In this document: in pieces, positions 34,579 through 43,112 of the stretch
How positions within the stretch are numbered: position 1 is the first letter of the stretch
How the letters are laid out: each line of letters starts with the position of its first letter
DNA from: Actinomycetes bacterium
GTDB lineage: Bacteria > Actinomycetota > Actinomycetes > Propionibacteriales > Nocardioidaceae
DNA: 64,000 bases
Direction: 5' to 3'
Assembly (NCBI GenBank): GCA_023460975.1
Contig: JAEWOG010000068.1
Coordinates: 8,419 to 72,418 of the forward strand
Notes under the pieces: generated by a model
Told to the model about the DNA's origin: nothing
The model's input: the letters and a program-made list of their open reading frames with translations, nothing else
The model's database searches: none
Position numbers and translations under genes: made by a program

Positions 34579-35958
34579 TCACTCCTTTCCGGTCTGCGGC
34601 GGCTGGGACGGTGCCGGGGTTCGCGGCTGGGGCGCAGACGGCGGGGGCGGTGTCTTCGACGGCGCGGTCTGGCCGCTACCCGCTTGGCCGTCGGCGCCGC
34701 TGGCGGCGGTCTCGGCCTGTCCGGCGACTGCTTTGCCGGCCTTCGGGCCGGCTTCGGCCGCGCCCTTGACGACCTGCGCTCCGATGACCACTGCCGCTGC
34801 CGGACCCGCCGCCGCAGCACTGGCCCCCGCTCCTGCCGCCGCACCGGACCCTGCGCTGGCTCCGGCGCCTGCGGTGCCAGCGCTGCCGGTGCCGCTGGCT
34901 GCGGCCGGTGCCGGGGTGCGCGGCGGCGGGGTGCCGCCTGGTCCGCCGCCAGCCCCCTTCCCGCCTCCCGGGTCGCCGCCCTGGGGGTCATCGAGAACCT
35001 TCTTCGGCTCGCCGCCGCCGGGGGTCTTGGAGGGCAGCGGGAGGGGACGGTTCAGGGCGTTCTTGGCTTCCTGCTCGGTGCCCATCTGCTGGTAGAGGTC
35101 GAAGCCGATGAACGACACGAACCGGTAGACCATGTACGGGGCGAAGGCCGCGATTCCCATCAGCACGATCCCGGTGATCGGCTCGGTGACCGCGGTGATG
35201 TCCGCCTCGATGGGGGTGGCGATCTGGGTGATCGCCAGCAGGAAGATCACCACGAGCACGAGCTTGGACACGATCAGCGCGATCACGAACGCGGCCCACT
35301 TGCCGATCCACCCCTTGGTGGCATCCCACGAGGCGCCGGCGAACGCGATCGGCGCGAGCACGACCCCGACCAGCAGCAGCGCCTTGCGGATCAGCAGTGA
35401 GAACCAGACGATGAAGACCGCGGCGATCATCAGCCCGGCCAGGAAGATCGTGACGATCGCGCCGACGCCGGGAGCGGCGATGTTGATGCCGGTCAGGCCG
35501 GCGGCGAGCAGGATGATCTTGTCGCCCATCGTCTCGGTGGTCTCCCCGGACGCCTGGATGATGCCGATGCAGAGCTGGTCCACGATCTCCAGCGCGAGCG
35601 CGGTCAGCGTGACCACAACGAACGCGCCGAGCACCGATTTCGCCGCGCCGAGCGCGGCCCGGGACAGGGCGGTCGGATCACGCTTGATGAGCCCGGTGAT
35701 GAGTTGCAGGCAGAAGAAGATCAGCACCAGGAACACGCCGATGCCGAAGATCAGGTTGTAGACGCTGGTGAACCCATCGGTCTGGACATCGACCAGGGTG
35801 GTCGTGTCGAACACCGCCCACATCGCCTCGATCAGCCAGCCGGCCGCGCCGCCCATCGCCTGGGCGAGCCAGTCGAACGGGGCCGCCACGACCGTCGCAG
35901 CAGCTTCCCCGGCCACATCGCACACCGACGAGATGACCGGCACATCGCAGACACCCAT
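34579..35958 (-). CDS. TrbL/VirB6-like conjugal transfer membrane protein
   Basis: Polytopic inner-membrane channel component of the T4SS, 459 residues. About six or seven hydrophobic helices between residues 60 and 315, followed by a long alanine/proline/glycine-rich cytoplasmic tail (about 320-459). The ATG has AGGAGG 6 nt upstream. Placed between the DUF6112 genes and SCO6880, as is typical. Confidence 0.88.
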   Translation of the reverse strand: MGVCDVPVISSVCDVAGEAAATVVAAPFDWLAQAMGGAAGWLIEAMWAVFDTTTLVDVQTDGFTSVYNLIFGIGVFLVLIFFCLQLITGLIKRDPTALSRAALGAAKSVLGAFVVVTLTALALEIVDQLCIGIIQASGETTETMGDKIILLAAGLTGINIAAPGVGAIVTIFLAGLMIAAVFIVWFSLLIRKALLLVGVVLAPIAFAGASWDATKGWIGKWAAFVIALIVSKLVLVVIFLLAITQIATPIEADITAVTEPITGIVLMGIAAFAPYMVYRFVSFIGFDLYQQMGTEQEAKNALNRPLPLPSKTPGGGEPKKVLDDPQGGDPGGGKGAGGGPGGTPPPRTPAPAAASGTGSAGTAGAGASAGSGAAAGAGASAAAAGPAAAVVIGAQVVKGAAEAGPKAGKAVAGQAETAASGADGQAGSGQTAPSKTPPPPSAPQPRTPAPSQPPQTGKE

Positions 35959-35988
35959 CGTGAACCTCCTGTCGTGTCCGGGCCGGCC

Positions 35989-36258
35989 TCAGACGGCCTG
36001 ACCGACGTCCCAGAAGAAGTTCACGAGCGTCACCGCCGCACCGCAGATCACCGCGGCACCGCAGGAGATCAGCACGCCGAGCTTCCCCCGCCCGGACAGG
36101 TGCGGATTGGAGCTGTTGGCGCCGTAGGCCCACACGATCGCGGACACGATCAGCGCCAAGACGGACAGGATGAGGCCGACCGTCATCACCGCGCCGACGA
36201 TGGCGCGGAGCTGTTCGATGCCGGGCAGGCCGGAGCTGTTGGGGTCGATGTCGATCAC
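35989..36258 (-). CDS. DUF6112 small membrane protein 1
   Basis: 89 residues with two membrane helices (about 24-46 and 63-84) and a short polar loop (GANSSNPHLSGRGKLG). Size and topology resemble VirB2/TrbC pilin-like subunits. A GTG start with GGGAG upstream. About 30 nt upstream of trbL. Confidence 0.8.
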   Translation of the reverse strand: MIDIDPNSSGLPGIEQLRAIVGAVMTVGLILSVLALIVSAIVWAYGANSSNPHLSGRGKLGVLISCGAAVICGAAVTLVNFFWDVGQAV

Positions 36259-36346
36259 GGCGGTTACTCCCTCGCTGAGCGGATGGCTGGTTCAGCGGCG
36301 AGGTGAGCCAGTCACACCCTGAGCGCGTGCTGCCGTCGCGCGGGGG

Positions 36347-36616
36347 TCAGAGCTGGCGGCCGAGGACGATCAGCCAGTTCACCCACGCCACCCCGGCACC
36401 GGCGAGCACGGCGGCACCGACCCCGACAAGCACCCCGACCCGGCCTTTGGAGGCCAGCGAGTGGTTGCCGTGCGAAGCGCCCAGCGCCCAGCAGATCGCC
36501 GAGACGACGATCATCAGCACCGCGACGACGAGCACGATCGTGAGCAGCGCACCGATCACCTGTTCCAGGTCACCGATCCCGGCCAGGCCGTCGAAGTCGG
36601 GGAACACGTCCATCAC
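36347..36616 (-). CDS. DUF6112 small membrane protein 2
   Basis: 89-residue paralogue of the next gene: the same helix positions and loop (GASHGNHSLASKGRVG) and the same length, perhaps 45% identical by eye. Start GTG at 36616 or ATG at 36613, overlapping the M23 gene stop. Two related subunits may form a mixed structure. Confidence 0.8.
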   Translation of the reverse strand: MMDVFPDFDGLAGIGDLEQVIGALLTIVLVVAVLMIVVSAICWALGASHGNHSLASKGRVGVLVGVGAAVLAGAGVAWVNWLIVLGRQL

Positions 36617-38268
36617 GCACCGGCCTTGACGGTGACGTGGAGGTGGTCGAAGTGTCCGCCGGTCACGTCACCGGGGTCGTGGCTTCCGCCGCCGTCGTAG
36701 TCGCGCCAGCCTTCGCCATCGCGGGCGATCGACCAGATGCGGCCCTGCCAGATTAGGTACTCCACGCCCAGGGTCTCGGCGTGGTCCTTCATCCAGTTCG
36801 TCACCCGCCAGCCGTCCTCGAGTTGCGTGGGGGTGGGATAGGTCCCGATCCGGTTGCCGAAGGTGATGTCGCAGGCGCGTCCCAGCGGGTGCTCGGAGGT
36901 GGTGCCGGGCCGGGGCGAGTAGCAGGCCCAGCCGGTGTCGGGGAACCCGGCGCGGGCTTGGGCCACGAGGTGTGCCACCCGGGCGGTGATCTGCCCGTCG
37001 CTGGTGGGGTCGTCCACGAGCCGGTCGGGGTCGCCGTCGACCGGGGCGGGTTCGCCCGCGGTGCCGCCGGGGGTGTCACAGCTGGTCGGGGCGCCGACTG
37101 CGGCTTCGGGCAGGTCGGCGGCGTTGTGCGCGTTGAGCCAGGCGGCGGCGTCGACGGCCTCGCCGTGGGTGCCGCCGGGGCGGACCTCGAAGTGTAGATG
37201 CGGTCCGGTGGAGTTGCCGTAGCTGCCGACATCGCCGATGTGCTGCCCGGCGACGACCCGGTCACCGGCTGAGGCGTGGAGGCCGGATTCCCACATGTGG
37301 GCGTAGGCGGTCGCCACCGTCTGGCCGTCGATCTGATGCTCGATGACGATCAGCCCGCCGTAGCCGCCGGAGAACTCCGCGACGGTCACGGTGCCGTCCG
37401 CGGCGGCGAGGATCGGGGTGCCGTCGGGGGCGGCGAGGTCGGTGCCGGTGTGGAACGACGACTCTCCGGTGATCGGGTGGACTCGTGGCCCGAACTCGCT
37501 GGTGAGCACCCAGGTTCCCTCCGGCAGCGGGAACACTACCCGCGCGGACTGTGCCACCGGAGCCGCCGCGACCACGGACCCCGCCGGACCGGCCGAGCCG
37601 GATGCGCCGGTTCCGTCGCTGGCGGCGCCAGTGAGGGCATCGAGGATCGCGTCGGCGACTGGCTGGTAGTTGCGGTAGCGGTCCGGGTAGGCGCTGACTT
37701 CGACGGCTTGGGCGGCTTCGCCGGGGTCCATGTGCTGCCAGCCCGGGATGTCCAGCAGCCCCCGCGGGCTCGGGTAGTTCGGGCCGTCCGGGCCGCCGAA
37801 GAACGCCCGCGCCTGGTAGGTCGGGTCCATCAGCTCCGCGACGGTGCCCCACCCGGATTGCGGTCGCATCTGGAACAGACCGAGCGAGTCGTGATCCGAG
37901 CCGTTGCCGTCGTTGGGGTAGTTCCCGCTGTCGGGGTAGGCGCCGGTGTTCGCCAACTGCCGCAGCGTGCTCTCGGTCAGCGCGGCCATCAGCGCGATCG
38001 TGATGCCGGGTCGGCCGACGCCCTCGATCCCGCCGCCGATCGTGATGATCGTGGCCGCGTGCGTGAGTTGCTGCCGGTTCAGCGTGAACGTCTCACCGTT
38101 GGCGGTCGTGACCGTCAGCGACTCCGGGACGGCCCCGACGGTGACGGACCCGCCGGGGGTCGCGCAGTTCGCGGCGGCGGGATTCATCAGCACGCCGATG
38201 CCGACCAGCCCCAGCATGGGGCCGAGCAGCAGCAGCGCGAGGACGGCGGCGGTGAGCTTCGTCAACAC
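36613..38268 (-). CDS. Peptidoglycan hydrolase with lytic and M23 peptidase domains
   Basis: Secreted or membrane-anchored wall hydrolase that opens peptidoglycan for the T4SS. 551 residues. N-terminal hydrophobic segment (about 5-27); a lysozyme-like region at about 75-170 (LMAALTESTLRQLAN, SLGLFQMRPQSGWG); M23 metallopeptidase at about 255-375 with zinc ligands in HTGTDLAAPDG and HLHFEV; then a third C-terminal module with HPLGRACDITFG. GTG start. Fits the wall-lysin role of VirB1-type proteins. Confidence 0.88.
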   Translation of the reverse strand: MLTKLTAAVLALLLLGPMLGLVGIGVLMNPAAANCATPGGSVTVGAVPESLTVTTANGETFTLNRQQLTHAATIITIGGGIEGVGRPGITIALMAALTESTLRQLANTGAYPDSGNYPNDGNGSDHDSLGLFQMRPQSGWGTVAELMDPTYQARAFFGGPDGPNYPSPRGLLDIPGWQHMDPGEAAQAVEVSAYPDRYRNYQPVADAILDALTGAASDGTGASGSAGPAGSVVAAAPVAQSARVVFPLPEGTWVLTSEFGPRVHPITGESSFHTGTDLAAPDGTPILAAADGTVTVAEFSGGYGGLIVIEHQIDGQTVATAYAHMWESGLHASAGDRVVAGQHIGDVGSYGNSTGPHLHFEVRPGGTHGEAVDAAAWLNAHNAADLPEAAVGAPTSCDTPGGTAGEPAPVDGDPDRLVDDPTSDGQITARVAHLVAQARAGFPDTGWACYSPRPGTTSEHPLGRACDITFGNRIGTYPTPTQLEDGWRVTNWMKDHAETLGVEYLIWQGRIWSIARDGEGWRDYDGGGSHDPGDVTGGHFDHLHVTVKAGA

Positions 38269-38283
38269 GGTAGGACCCGGCGG

Positions 38284-38973
38284 CTATCGGAGTGGGTTGT
38301 CGAGCTGGGACAGGCGCAGTACATGACACAGGCCGGTGCGCAACTGCGGTGTCGGCGGCGGGCAGGCCAGGAACACCGTGAACGACACCGACTGCTCAGC
38401 CGTGACCGGTTCGCCGTTCCAGACGCCCGCGCGGTGGCGGGTGCCCTCGATCGTGACCGCGGTGGCACCAGGAGGGAGCTGCCCGGGCTGGGCTTGCTCG
38501 ACCGCCTGATCCCATGCCTCCGGTACGAACGAGCGGTCGATGACCAGGCGCTGGGTGGTGGCGTACTGGCGCAGCTCGATCCACGCCTCCCGGGAGGGCA
38601 GGTAGGCGGCGATGTCCGAGGCGAGTCCGGCCTGCTCGGCGCCGGAGGGGTCGCCGACCTCCAAGATTCCCGCGGAGTAGTCCAGCGGCATCAGCCCCGA
38701 GCCGGTGTCCCACCCGAACAGCGCCTCCGCGACGTTGCGGGCGAACTGATCCGGGTCGTGAGAGGGCAACACTAGCGGCGGCCCTGGCGCCTCCGGGCCG
38801 GTCTCGCCGGGCACGGTGACGGTCGGTGCCGGTGCGGGTGCGTCGTCACGGGGTGGTCGTGGGCCGGTGATGAGCCCGTAGACGCCGATACCGACCAGGA
38901 GCAGCAGCACGATCCCGGCGGCGATCACGGCGATCAGCCGGCCACGGGACCAGGACGCGAGATTCGTCTTCAT
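38284..38973 (-). CDS. Single-pass membrane protein, VirB8/TcpC-like
   Basis: 229 residues. One N-terminal membrane helix (about 12-34), a proline-rich linker, then an extracytoplasmic domain of about 160 residues with two late cysteines. Topology and position suit a VirB8-type scaffold; sequence similarity is not obvious to me. Upstream of the M23 hydrolase in the same direction. Confidence 0.7.
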   Translation of the reverse strand: MKTNLASWSRGRLIAVIAAGIVLLLLVGIGVYGLITGPRPPRDDAPAPAPTVTVPGETGPEAPGPPLVLPSHDPDQFARNVAEALFGWDTGSGLMPLDYSAGILEVGDPSGAEQAGLASDIAAYLPSREAWIELRQYATTQRLVIDRSFVPEAWDQAVEQAQPGQLPPGATAVTIEGTRHRAGVWNGEPVTAEQSVSFTVFLACPPPTPQLRTGLCHVLRLSQLDNPLR

Positions 38974-39019
38974 ACCCGCCAGGTGCGCCCACCCACGACA
39001 CGCCGGGACCCGGGGTAGT

Positions 39020-40030
39020 TCAGAGGGCGCGTAGCAGCGGCTGGTCGGGCTGGGTCGCGGTGCGGGCGGTGCGGAGCCGGTCAGCGAAGGCCATCGTGCC
39101 TTCGACGGCGGCGAAGAACGCCTCGATCTGCTCGTCGGTCAGGTCGGTCGCCAGCTCGTCCACGTCGTAGTGCGTCCACCACGCGTCCAGCTCGCCCCAG
39201 GTCAGCACGAACGCGCGTACCGAGAACCGCGTCGGCCCCTCGTCCCCGTCAGCGGGTCGCGCCCCGGATGCGGCCCGTTTCGGAGCCTTTCCGCGCCGGG
39301 TGGTGTGGACGCGGGCGAGCGCTTCGTCGGCCAGCTCGTGCAGCCGCCGGTCCCGCTCGGCACCGGTGTCGGCGTGTGCGTCCCGGAGACGCTGGAAGAT
39401 CGGATTGACCGGCGCGCCGGCCTCGATCCGCGCCAGCCCGTCACGGGCCTGGCCGCGCAGCTCCTCAGAGACGGCGGGGTCGCCGGTCAGGCGTTGCAGG
39501 AACCCGATCTGCTCCAGCCGCGTGTAGGACGACGAGCCGGTCACCATCCGTGCTGCCTGCGCGCGGGCATCACCGAGCGGGCCGGGTGCTGGTGGTCCCG
39601 CCGAATCGGCGGGACCATGCTTCCCGGGCTCGTGGCCGTCCTGGAACTGGGTGGCCGCCTTCCTGCGGGCGGCGTCCTCGGCGATGAGTTCCTTGATCTC
39701 CCGGTACAGCCCGGCGGCCTCGATCGGGGTGAGGGACTTGTGGAGCTGGTTGTCGTCCTGTTCAGCGAGCAGATGCCCGAGCCGGTCCGAGATGCCCGAA
39801 CGCACCCACACGCTGACGCGGCGGTGCCCGAGCTGCTTGATCGCCGCGAGCCGCCGCGCCCCGCACACCAGCGTCCCGTCCGGGGTGATCGTCGGCGGCT
39901 GCAACAGGCCGTCCCGCTCGATCGACGCCGCCAGAGCGTCGAGGTCGCCCAGGTCGGTGCGGTGCCGGCGCCCGACGGTGATGGAGTCCACCGTCCGCTC
40001 CAGCTCGATCCGCCCGTCCGGGGTGTTCAT
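39020..40030 (-). CDS. ParB/Spo0J-like partition protein
   Basis: 336 residues. ParB N-terminal domain with DGTLVCGARRLAAIKQLGH (near residue 50-70; the usual GERR box is GARR here), then a helical region (KSLTPIEAAGLYREIKELIA). No ParA is encoded in the ICE. The ATG at 40030 overlaps the upstream stop. It could stabilise the excised element or regulate the operon. Confidence 0.85.
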   Translation of the reverse strand: MNTPDGRIELERTVDSITVGRRHRTDLGDLDALAASIERDGLLQPPTITPDGTLVCGARRLAAIKQLGHRRVSVWVRSGISDRLGHLLAEQDDNQLHKSLTPIEAAGLYREIKELIAEDAARRKAATQFQDGHEPGKHGPADSAGPPAPGPLGDARAQAARMVTGSSSYTRLEQIGFLQRLTGDPAVSEELRGQARDGLARIEAGAPVNPIFQRLRDAHADTGAERDRRLHELADEALARVHTTRRGKAPKRAASGARPADGDEGPTRFSVRAFVLTWGELDAWWTHYDVDELATDLTDEQIEAFFAAVEGTMAFADRLRTARTATQPDQPLLRAL

Positions 40031-40950
40031 CGGGCGCCTCGCGACGTGTCGGTGCCGCGCGTGTTCGTGCCGGGTGCCGCCAGCGACAGGGTGAGCACGA
40101 GGTCGTCGTCGCGCAGCAGCACCGGCAGCGTCTCACCGATCAGCAGCCGCAGCAGGATGCCCCGTCCGGCGCCGGTCGCCGCGAGCTCCGCCGCGGGGCT
40201 GCCCAGCAGCGCACGCAGCAGCACCGCCCAGGTCCGGCCCGGCATGTCGAGCAACGCGCGGGCGTGCTTGTCGCGCCGCAGCGTCTCGTAGGCGGTGTGC
40301 CGGTTCCCGACCCGGGTCAGCGCCCCGCAGACATGCTCCACCGCCGCCCGCGCGGTCCCCGCCGGCCAGCCCAGCAGCACCAGCAGGGTGATCGCATCCG
40401 CGACCGCCGCGGTCGCCGAGGTCGGTTCCGACCCGTCCCGCCCCGCGTCGTCATCGTGTTCCTCGCCGTGCCCGGTGGTGTCATGCGGATCGGTGATCTG
40501 GAAGGCGGGGTGGTAGTCGTCCAGTGGGTTCTCCCGGTCGGAGAGCCGTTCGGGGTCGTGGAACACCGAGTAGCGGGGCCGACGCGCCTGGTGGGTCGAG
40601 CACAGCAGCCCTTGGCCGCGTTCCTCGGCGATGCAGGTGATCCGCACCGCGTGGGTGACCACCGCCCACGGGTCATCCGCGGTGCGGGCGGCCTTGCTGC
40701 GCATCACGTCGAACGCCGCCGACGCGGCCTCCCACGGGTCGAGCCGGTGCTTGTGCGCCAGGGCCGCGTACTTCTCGGCCGCGAACGCCATCAGCTCGCC
40801 CGCCACCGGGTCCTGCTCCCACGCTCCACGCCCCGCGGCGTGGAGCCGGTGCAGCAGTGCGCGCAGCCCTTCGCTGCTGCGGTAGTCCTCCGCCCGCTCG
40901 CCGCTGCTCGTCGCGTTGGTCGTGCCGGTGGTTGTGGTGTCGTCAGTCAT
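40027..40950 (-). CDS. Hypothetical ICE protein
   Basis: 307 residues, soluble, no family recognised. Central helical segment (ALAHKHRLDPWEAASAAFDVMR) and a C-terminal part with TAYETLRRDKHARALLDMPG. It resembles proteins repeatedly found upstream of parB in actinobacterial ICEs. The ATG at 40950 has AGGAGG about 9 nt upstream; the open frame continuing upstream is unlikely to be translated. Confidence 0.75.
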   Translation of the reverse strand: MTDDTTTTGTTNATSSGERAEDYRSSEGLRALLHRLHAAGRGAWEQDPVAGELMAFAAEKYAALAHKHRLDPWEAASAAFDVMRSKAARTADDPWAVVTHAVRITCIAEERGQGLLCSTHQARRPRYSVFHDPERLSDRENPLDDYHPAFQITDPHDTTGHGEEHDDDAGRDGSEPTSATAAVADAITLLVLLGWPAGTARAAVEHVCGALTRVGNRHTAYETLRRDKHARALLDMPGRTWAVLLRALLGSPAAELAATGAGRGILLRLLIGETLPVLLRDDDLVLTLSLAAPGTNTRGTDTSRGAR

Positions 40951-41044
40951 GGTCGGGGCACCTCCTGGCGGGCAGGTGCGCCCGCAGGTCCCTGCGGGTC
41001 TGACCTCCGCCAGCCAGGCGTCCACCACTGACCACCGCTCCCGG

Positions 41045-41455
41045 CTACCGCATCCCGACCCCGGACCGCGCCTGGGCATGGTCCGTGCCGCCGCGACGCC
41101 CGAACGCCGACAACGGCGGCAGATGCCGGGCCCGTTCGCCCGCCCACTGCGCGCCCTTCTCGATCGGAGCGCGCAGCCGGCGGCTCCCCGCGGCGGCGAG
41201 GTCGATGCCGCCGCGCGACAGCGCCCCGCCGGCACGGGCGAACAGATCGGTCGGGCGCACCCAGTCCACGCCCCGGCCCCGTACCTGCGCCAGCTTCTCC
41301 TTCGCGGCCCGGCGGGACGCGGCGTCCCTGATCGCGTCCGGCGTTCCCGTCGCCTCCGCATCCTCGGCCGGCGCGGTCTGTGTCTGCGGGGCGTCGTCCG
41401 GCACGCGATGCCGGCGGTACTGCTCGACCGGGTTCGTCTGGTCCTGGTCGTTCAT
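41045..41455 (-). CDS. Hypothetical ICE protein, basic
   Basis: 136 residues, rich in arginine, glutamine and alanine, probably partly disordered; no recognised domain. Overlaps the stop of the DUF2637 gene (ATGA) and is followed by a 94-bp gap. Membership of the replication/maintenance operon is inferred from spacing. Confidence 0.65.
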   Translation of the reverse strand: MNDQDQTNPVEQYRRHRVPDDAPQTQTAPAEDAEATGTPDAIRDAASRRAAKEKLAQVRGRGVDWVRPTDLFARAGGALSRGGIDLAAAGSRRLRAPIEKGAQWAGERARHLPPLSAFGRRGGTDHAQARSGVGMR

Positions 41456-42180
41456 GACGTGACTCCTTCCCTTACGGGCTCGGACCCGGGCGGGCCGGCC
41501 TCATCGCTGTGGTGCGCGTCGGGACGCTCGGGGCGGGGCAGCCACCGGCCGACCGTCGAGGGATGCACTCCCAGGTGCCGGGCGATGGCCTTGTTCGACC
41601 ACTCCCGCTCCCGTAGCTGCGCCGCCTGCGCCCGACGATCCGAACCCGCGTCTTCACCCGCCTCGACGGGGCCGGGCGTGGCAGGCGGGGGTGCGGCCGG
41701 TGCGGGCTCGATGCCTGGCACGGTGGCCGTGGCGGGCGGCACCTCGCCCGCTGTCTCTGGCGGGTCGGCGGGACGGGCGCCGGCTCGGGTCAGGACGACG
41801 GTCAGATGGGTGATCGCCAGCAGCACCACGGGCGGCACCGCGGCGACGGCGGCCGCGAGCGGGCCGGGCACGTCGGCGTCCGCGGCGACGACCGCGTGCA
41901 GGGAGTTCGCCGTCACCGAGACCGCCGCGCCGCCGATCAGCAGCGTCCACGGATACCAGGCCGCCTTCTCACCGGCGAGCGCCACCACGGCGACTGTGGA
42001 CACCACGATCACGCCATCGACGATCAGTGGCCACGCCCACGCCTGCCCCGCACCGATCCCGGAGCGGCGGGCCAAGTCCGCCAACGCGGTGAACGACAGC
42101 CAGAACGCCCCGGCCGCGATGAACACCGTCCCGGCAACGGATGTGACCACCGCCCAGCGCTGCCCCCGCACCCTGTTCAC
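41452..42180 (-). CDS. DUF2637 membrane protein with C-terminal helix-turn-helix
   Basis: 242 residues. Four membrane segments in the first 130 residues (AVVTSVAGTVFIAAGAFWLS and following) typical of DUF2637 proteins of actinobacterial plasmids and ICEs. A proline-rich linker leads to a C-terminal HTH (NKAIARHLGVHPSTVGRWL) near residue 190-215. Often called Spd-like or spread-associated by context; true role unknown. GTG start overlaps the prim-pol stop. Confidence 0.82.
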   Translation of the reverse strand: MNRVRGQRWAVVTSVAGTVFIAAGAFWLSFTALADLARRSGIGAGQAWAWPLIVDGVIVVSTVAVVALAGEKAAWYPWTLLIGGAAVSVTANSLHAVVAADADVPGPLAAAVAAVPPVVLLAITHLTVVLTRAGARPADPPETAGEVPPATATVPGIEPAPAAPPPATPGPVEAGEDAGSDRRAQAAQLREREWSNKAIARHLGVHPSTVGRWLPRPERPDAHHSDEAGPPGSEPVREGVTS

Positions 42181-43112
42181 CCCAGGCCCCTCACCGCGCT
42201 CGCCCGTGACCCGGGATCACGTCGAGCGAGCCCGCCCGCTGGCGGGCTCGCCGAGGCGGAGCGTTCTCGGCGGGCGGCTCCCGCGTTGACGCTGCGGTAG
42301 GCGCTGTAGACGGTGCGGGTGATCTCCCGCTCGGCGAAGTCGGGCTGCTCGGCACGCACCAGCGCATCTAGAGCCTCGGAGACCGGCACGTTCCCCTCAG
42401 CCAGGCGGCACGCGGCCCAGAACAGCTTGTAGTTCCGATCGCCCTTGACCTGCCGGGACAGCCACGCCGCCAGCCGGTCCGCGTCTTCCCGTCCCGACGC
42501 CTGCCCACCTTGCCGCAATGGGCGGCGTGGCGGTGGCGGATCGAGGAAGTCGCGTAGCCGCACCGCATCCACCGGGGCGACCACACCGGTGGCCACTTGC
42601 TCGACCCGGTACGAGACCGAAGTACCGTCCAGTCGCAGCGTCGAGGGCGGGGCGATGACGTAGCCGCCGTCCCCGCGGCAATCCACGCCGGCCTTGCCGA
42701 CCACCCACGACCGCTGCACCCGCCCCGAGACAGCCGGGAAGTAGGCATGCTGACCCCCGGTGGGCGTGGTCACCGTCGCCAATGGCGCCGGGATCAGACC
42801 CGCCCGAGCCGCCCGCGCATACGCCGCGTACCCATCGACACCGTGCACGTCCACATCGATCACAACCAGACCTGAGACGGCGCCGGTCGGGATGCCGATG
42901 TTCGCCTCCGGCTGCCACCGCCACCACCCCTGCACGCGCCGCGCGTCGGTCGTCGCGCGCCGGAAACCGGACGAGACGAGGGGCGTCTTCTCACCCGGCA
43001 CGCACGGGAACACCGGCACCCCGGCCCGTGCCAACTCGCGCGCCGCGACCGACAACGGCAGACCGTCGAGCCGGTCGAACACGGCGGCGAGGGTTCCGGG
43101 GGCGACCATCAC
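42177..43112 (-). CDS. Bifunctional DNA primase/polymerase (prim-pol)
   Basis: 311 residues. Archaeo-eukaryotic primase fold: VFPCVPGEKTPLV near residue 35, GIPTGAVSGLVVIDVDVHG with the catalytic aspartates near residue 85, and a histidine in GGQHAYF. A helical C-terminal domain follows; no helicase domain is fused. It could prime replication of the excised circle or of transferred single strands. GTG or the next ATG is the start, overlapping the ArdC-like gene. Confidence 0.88.
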   Translation of the reverse strand: MMVAPGTLAAVFDRLDGLPLSVAARELARAGVPVFPCVPGEKTPLVSSGFRRATTDARRVQGWWRWQPEANIGIPTGAVSGLVVIDVDVHGVDGYAAYARAARAGLIPAPLATVTTPTGGQHAYFPAVSGRVQRSWVVGKAGVDCRGDGGYVIAPPSTLRLDGTSVSYRVEQVATGVVAPVDAVRLRDFLDPPPPRRPLRQGGQASGREDADRLAAWLSRQVKGDRNYKLFWAACRLAEGNVPVSEALDALVRAEQPDFAEREITRTVYSAYRSVNAGAARRERSASASPPAGGLARRDPGSRASAVRGLG

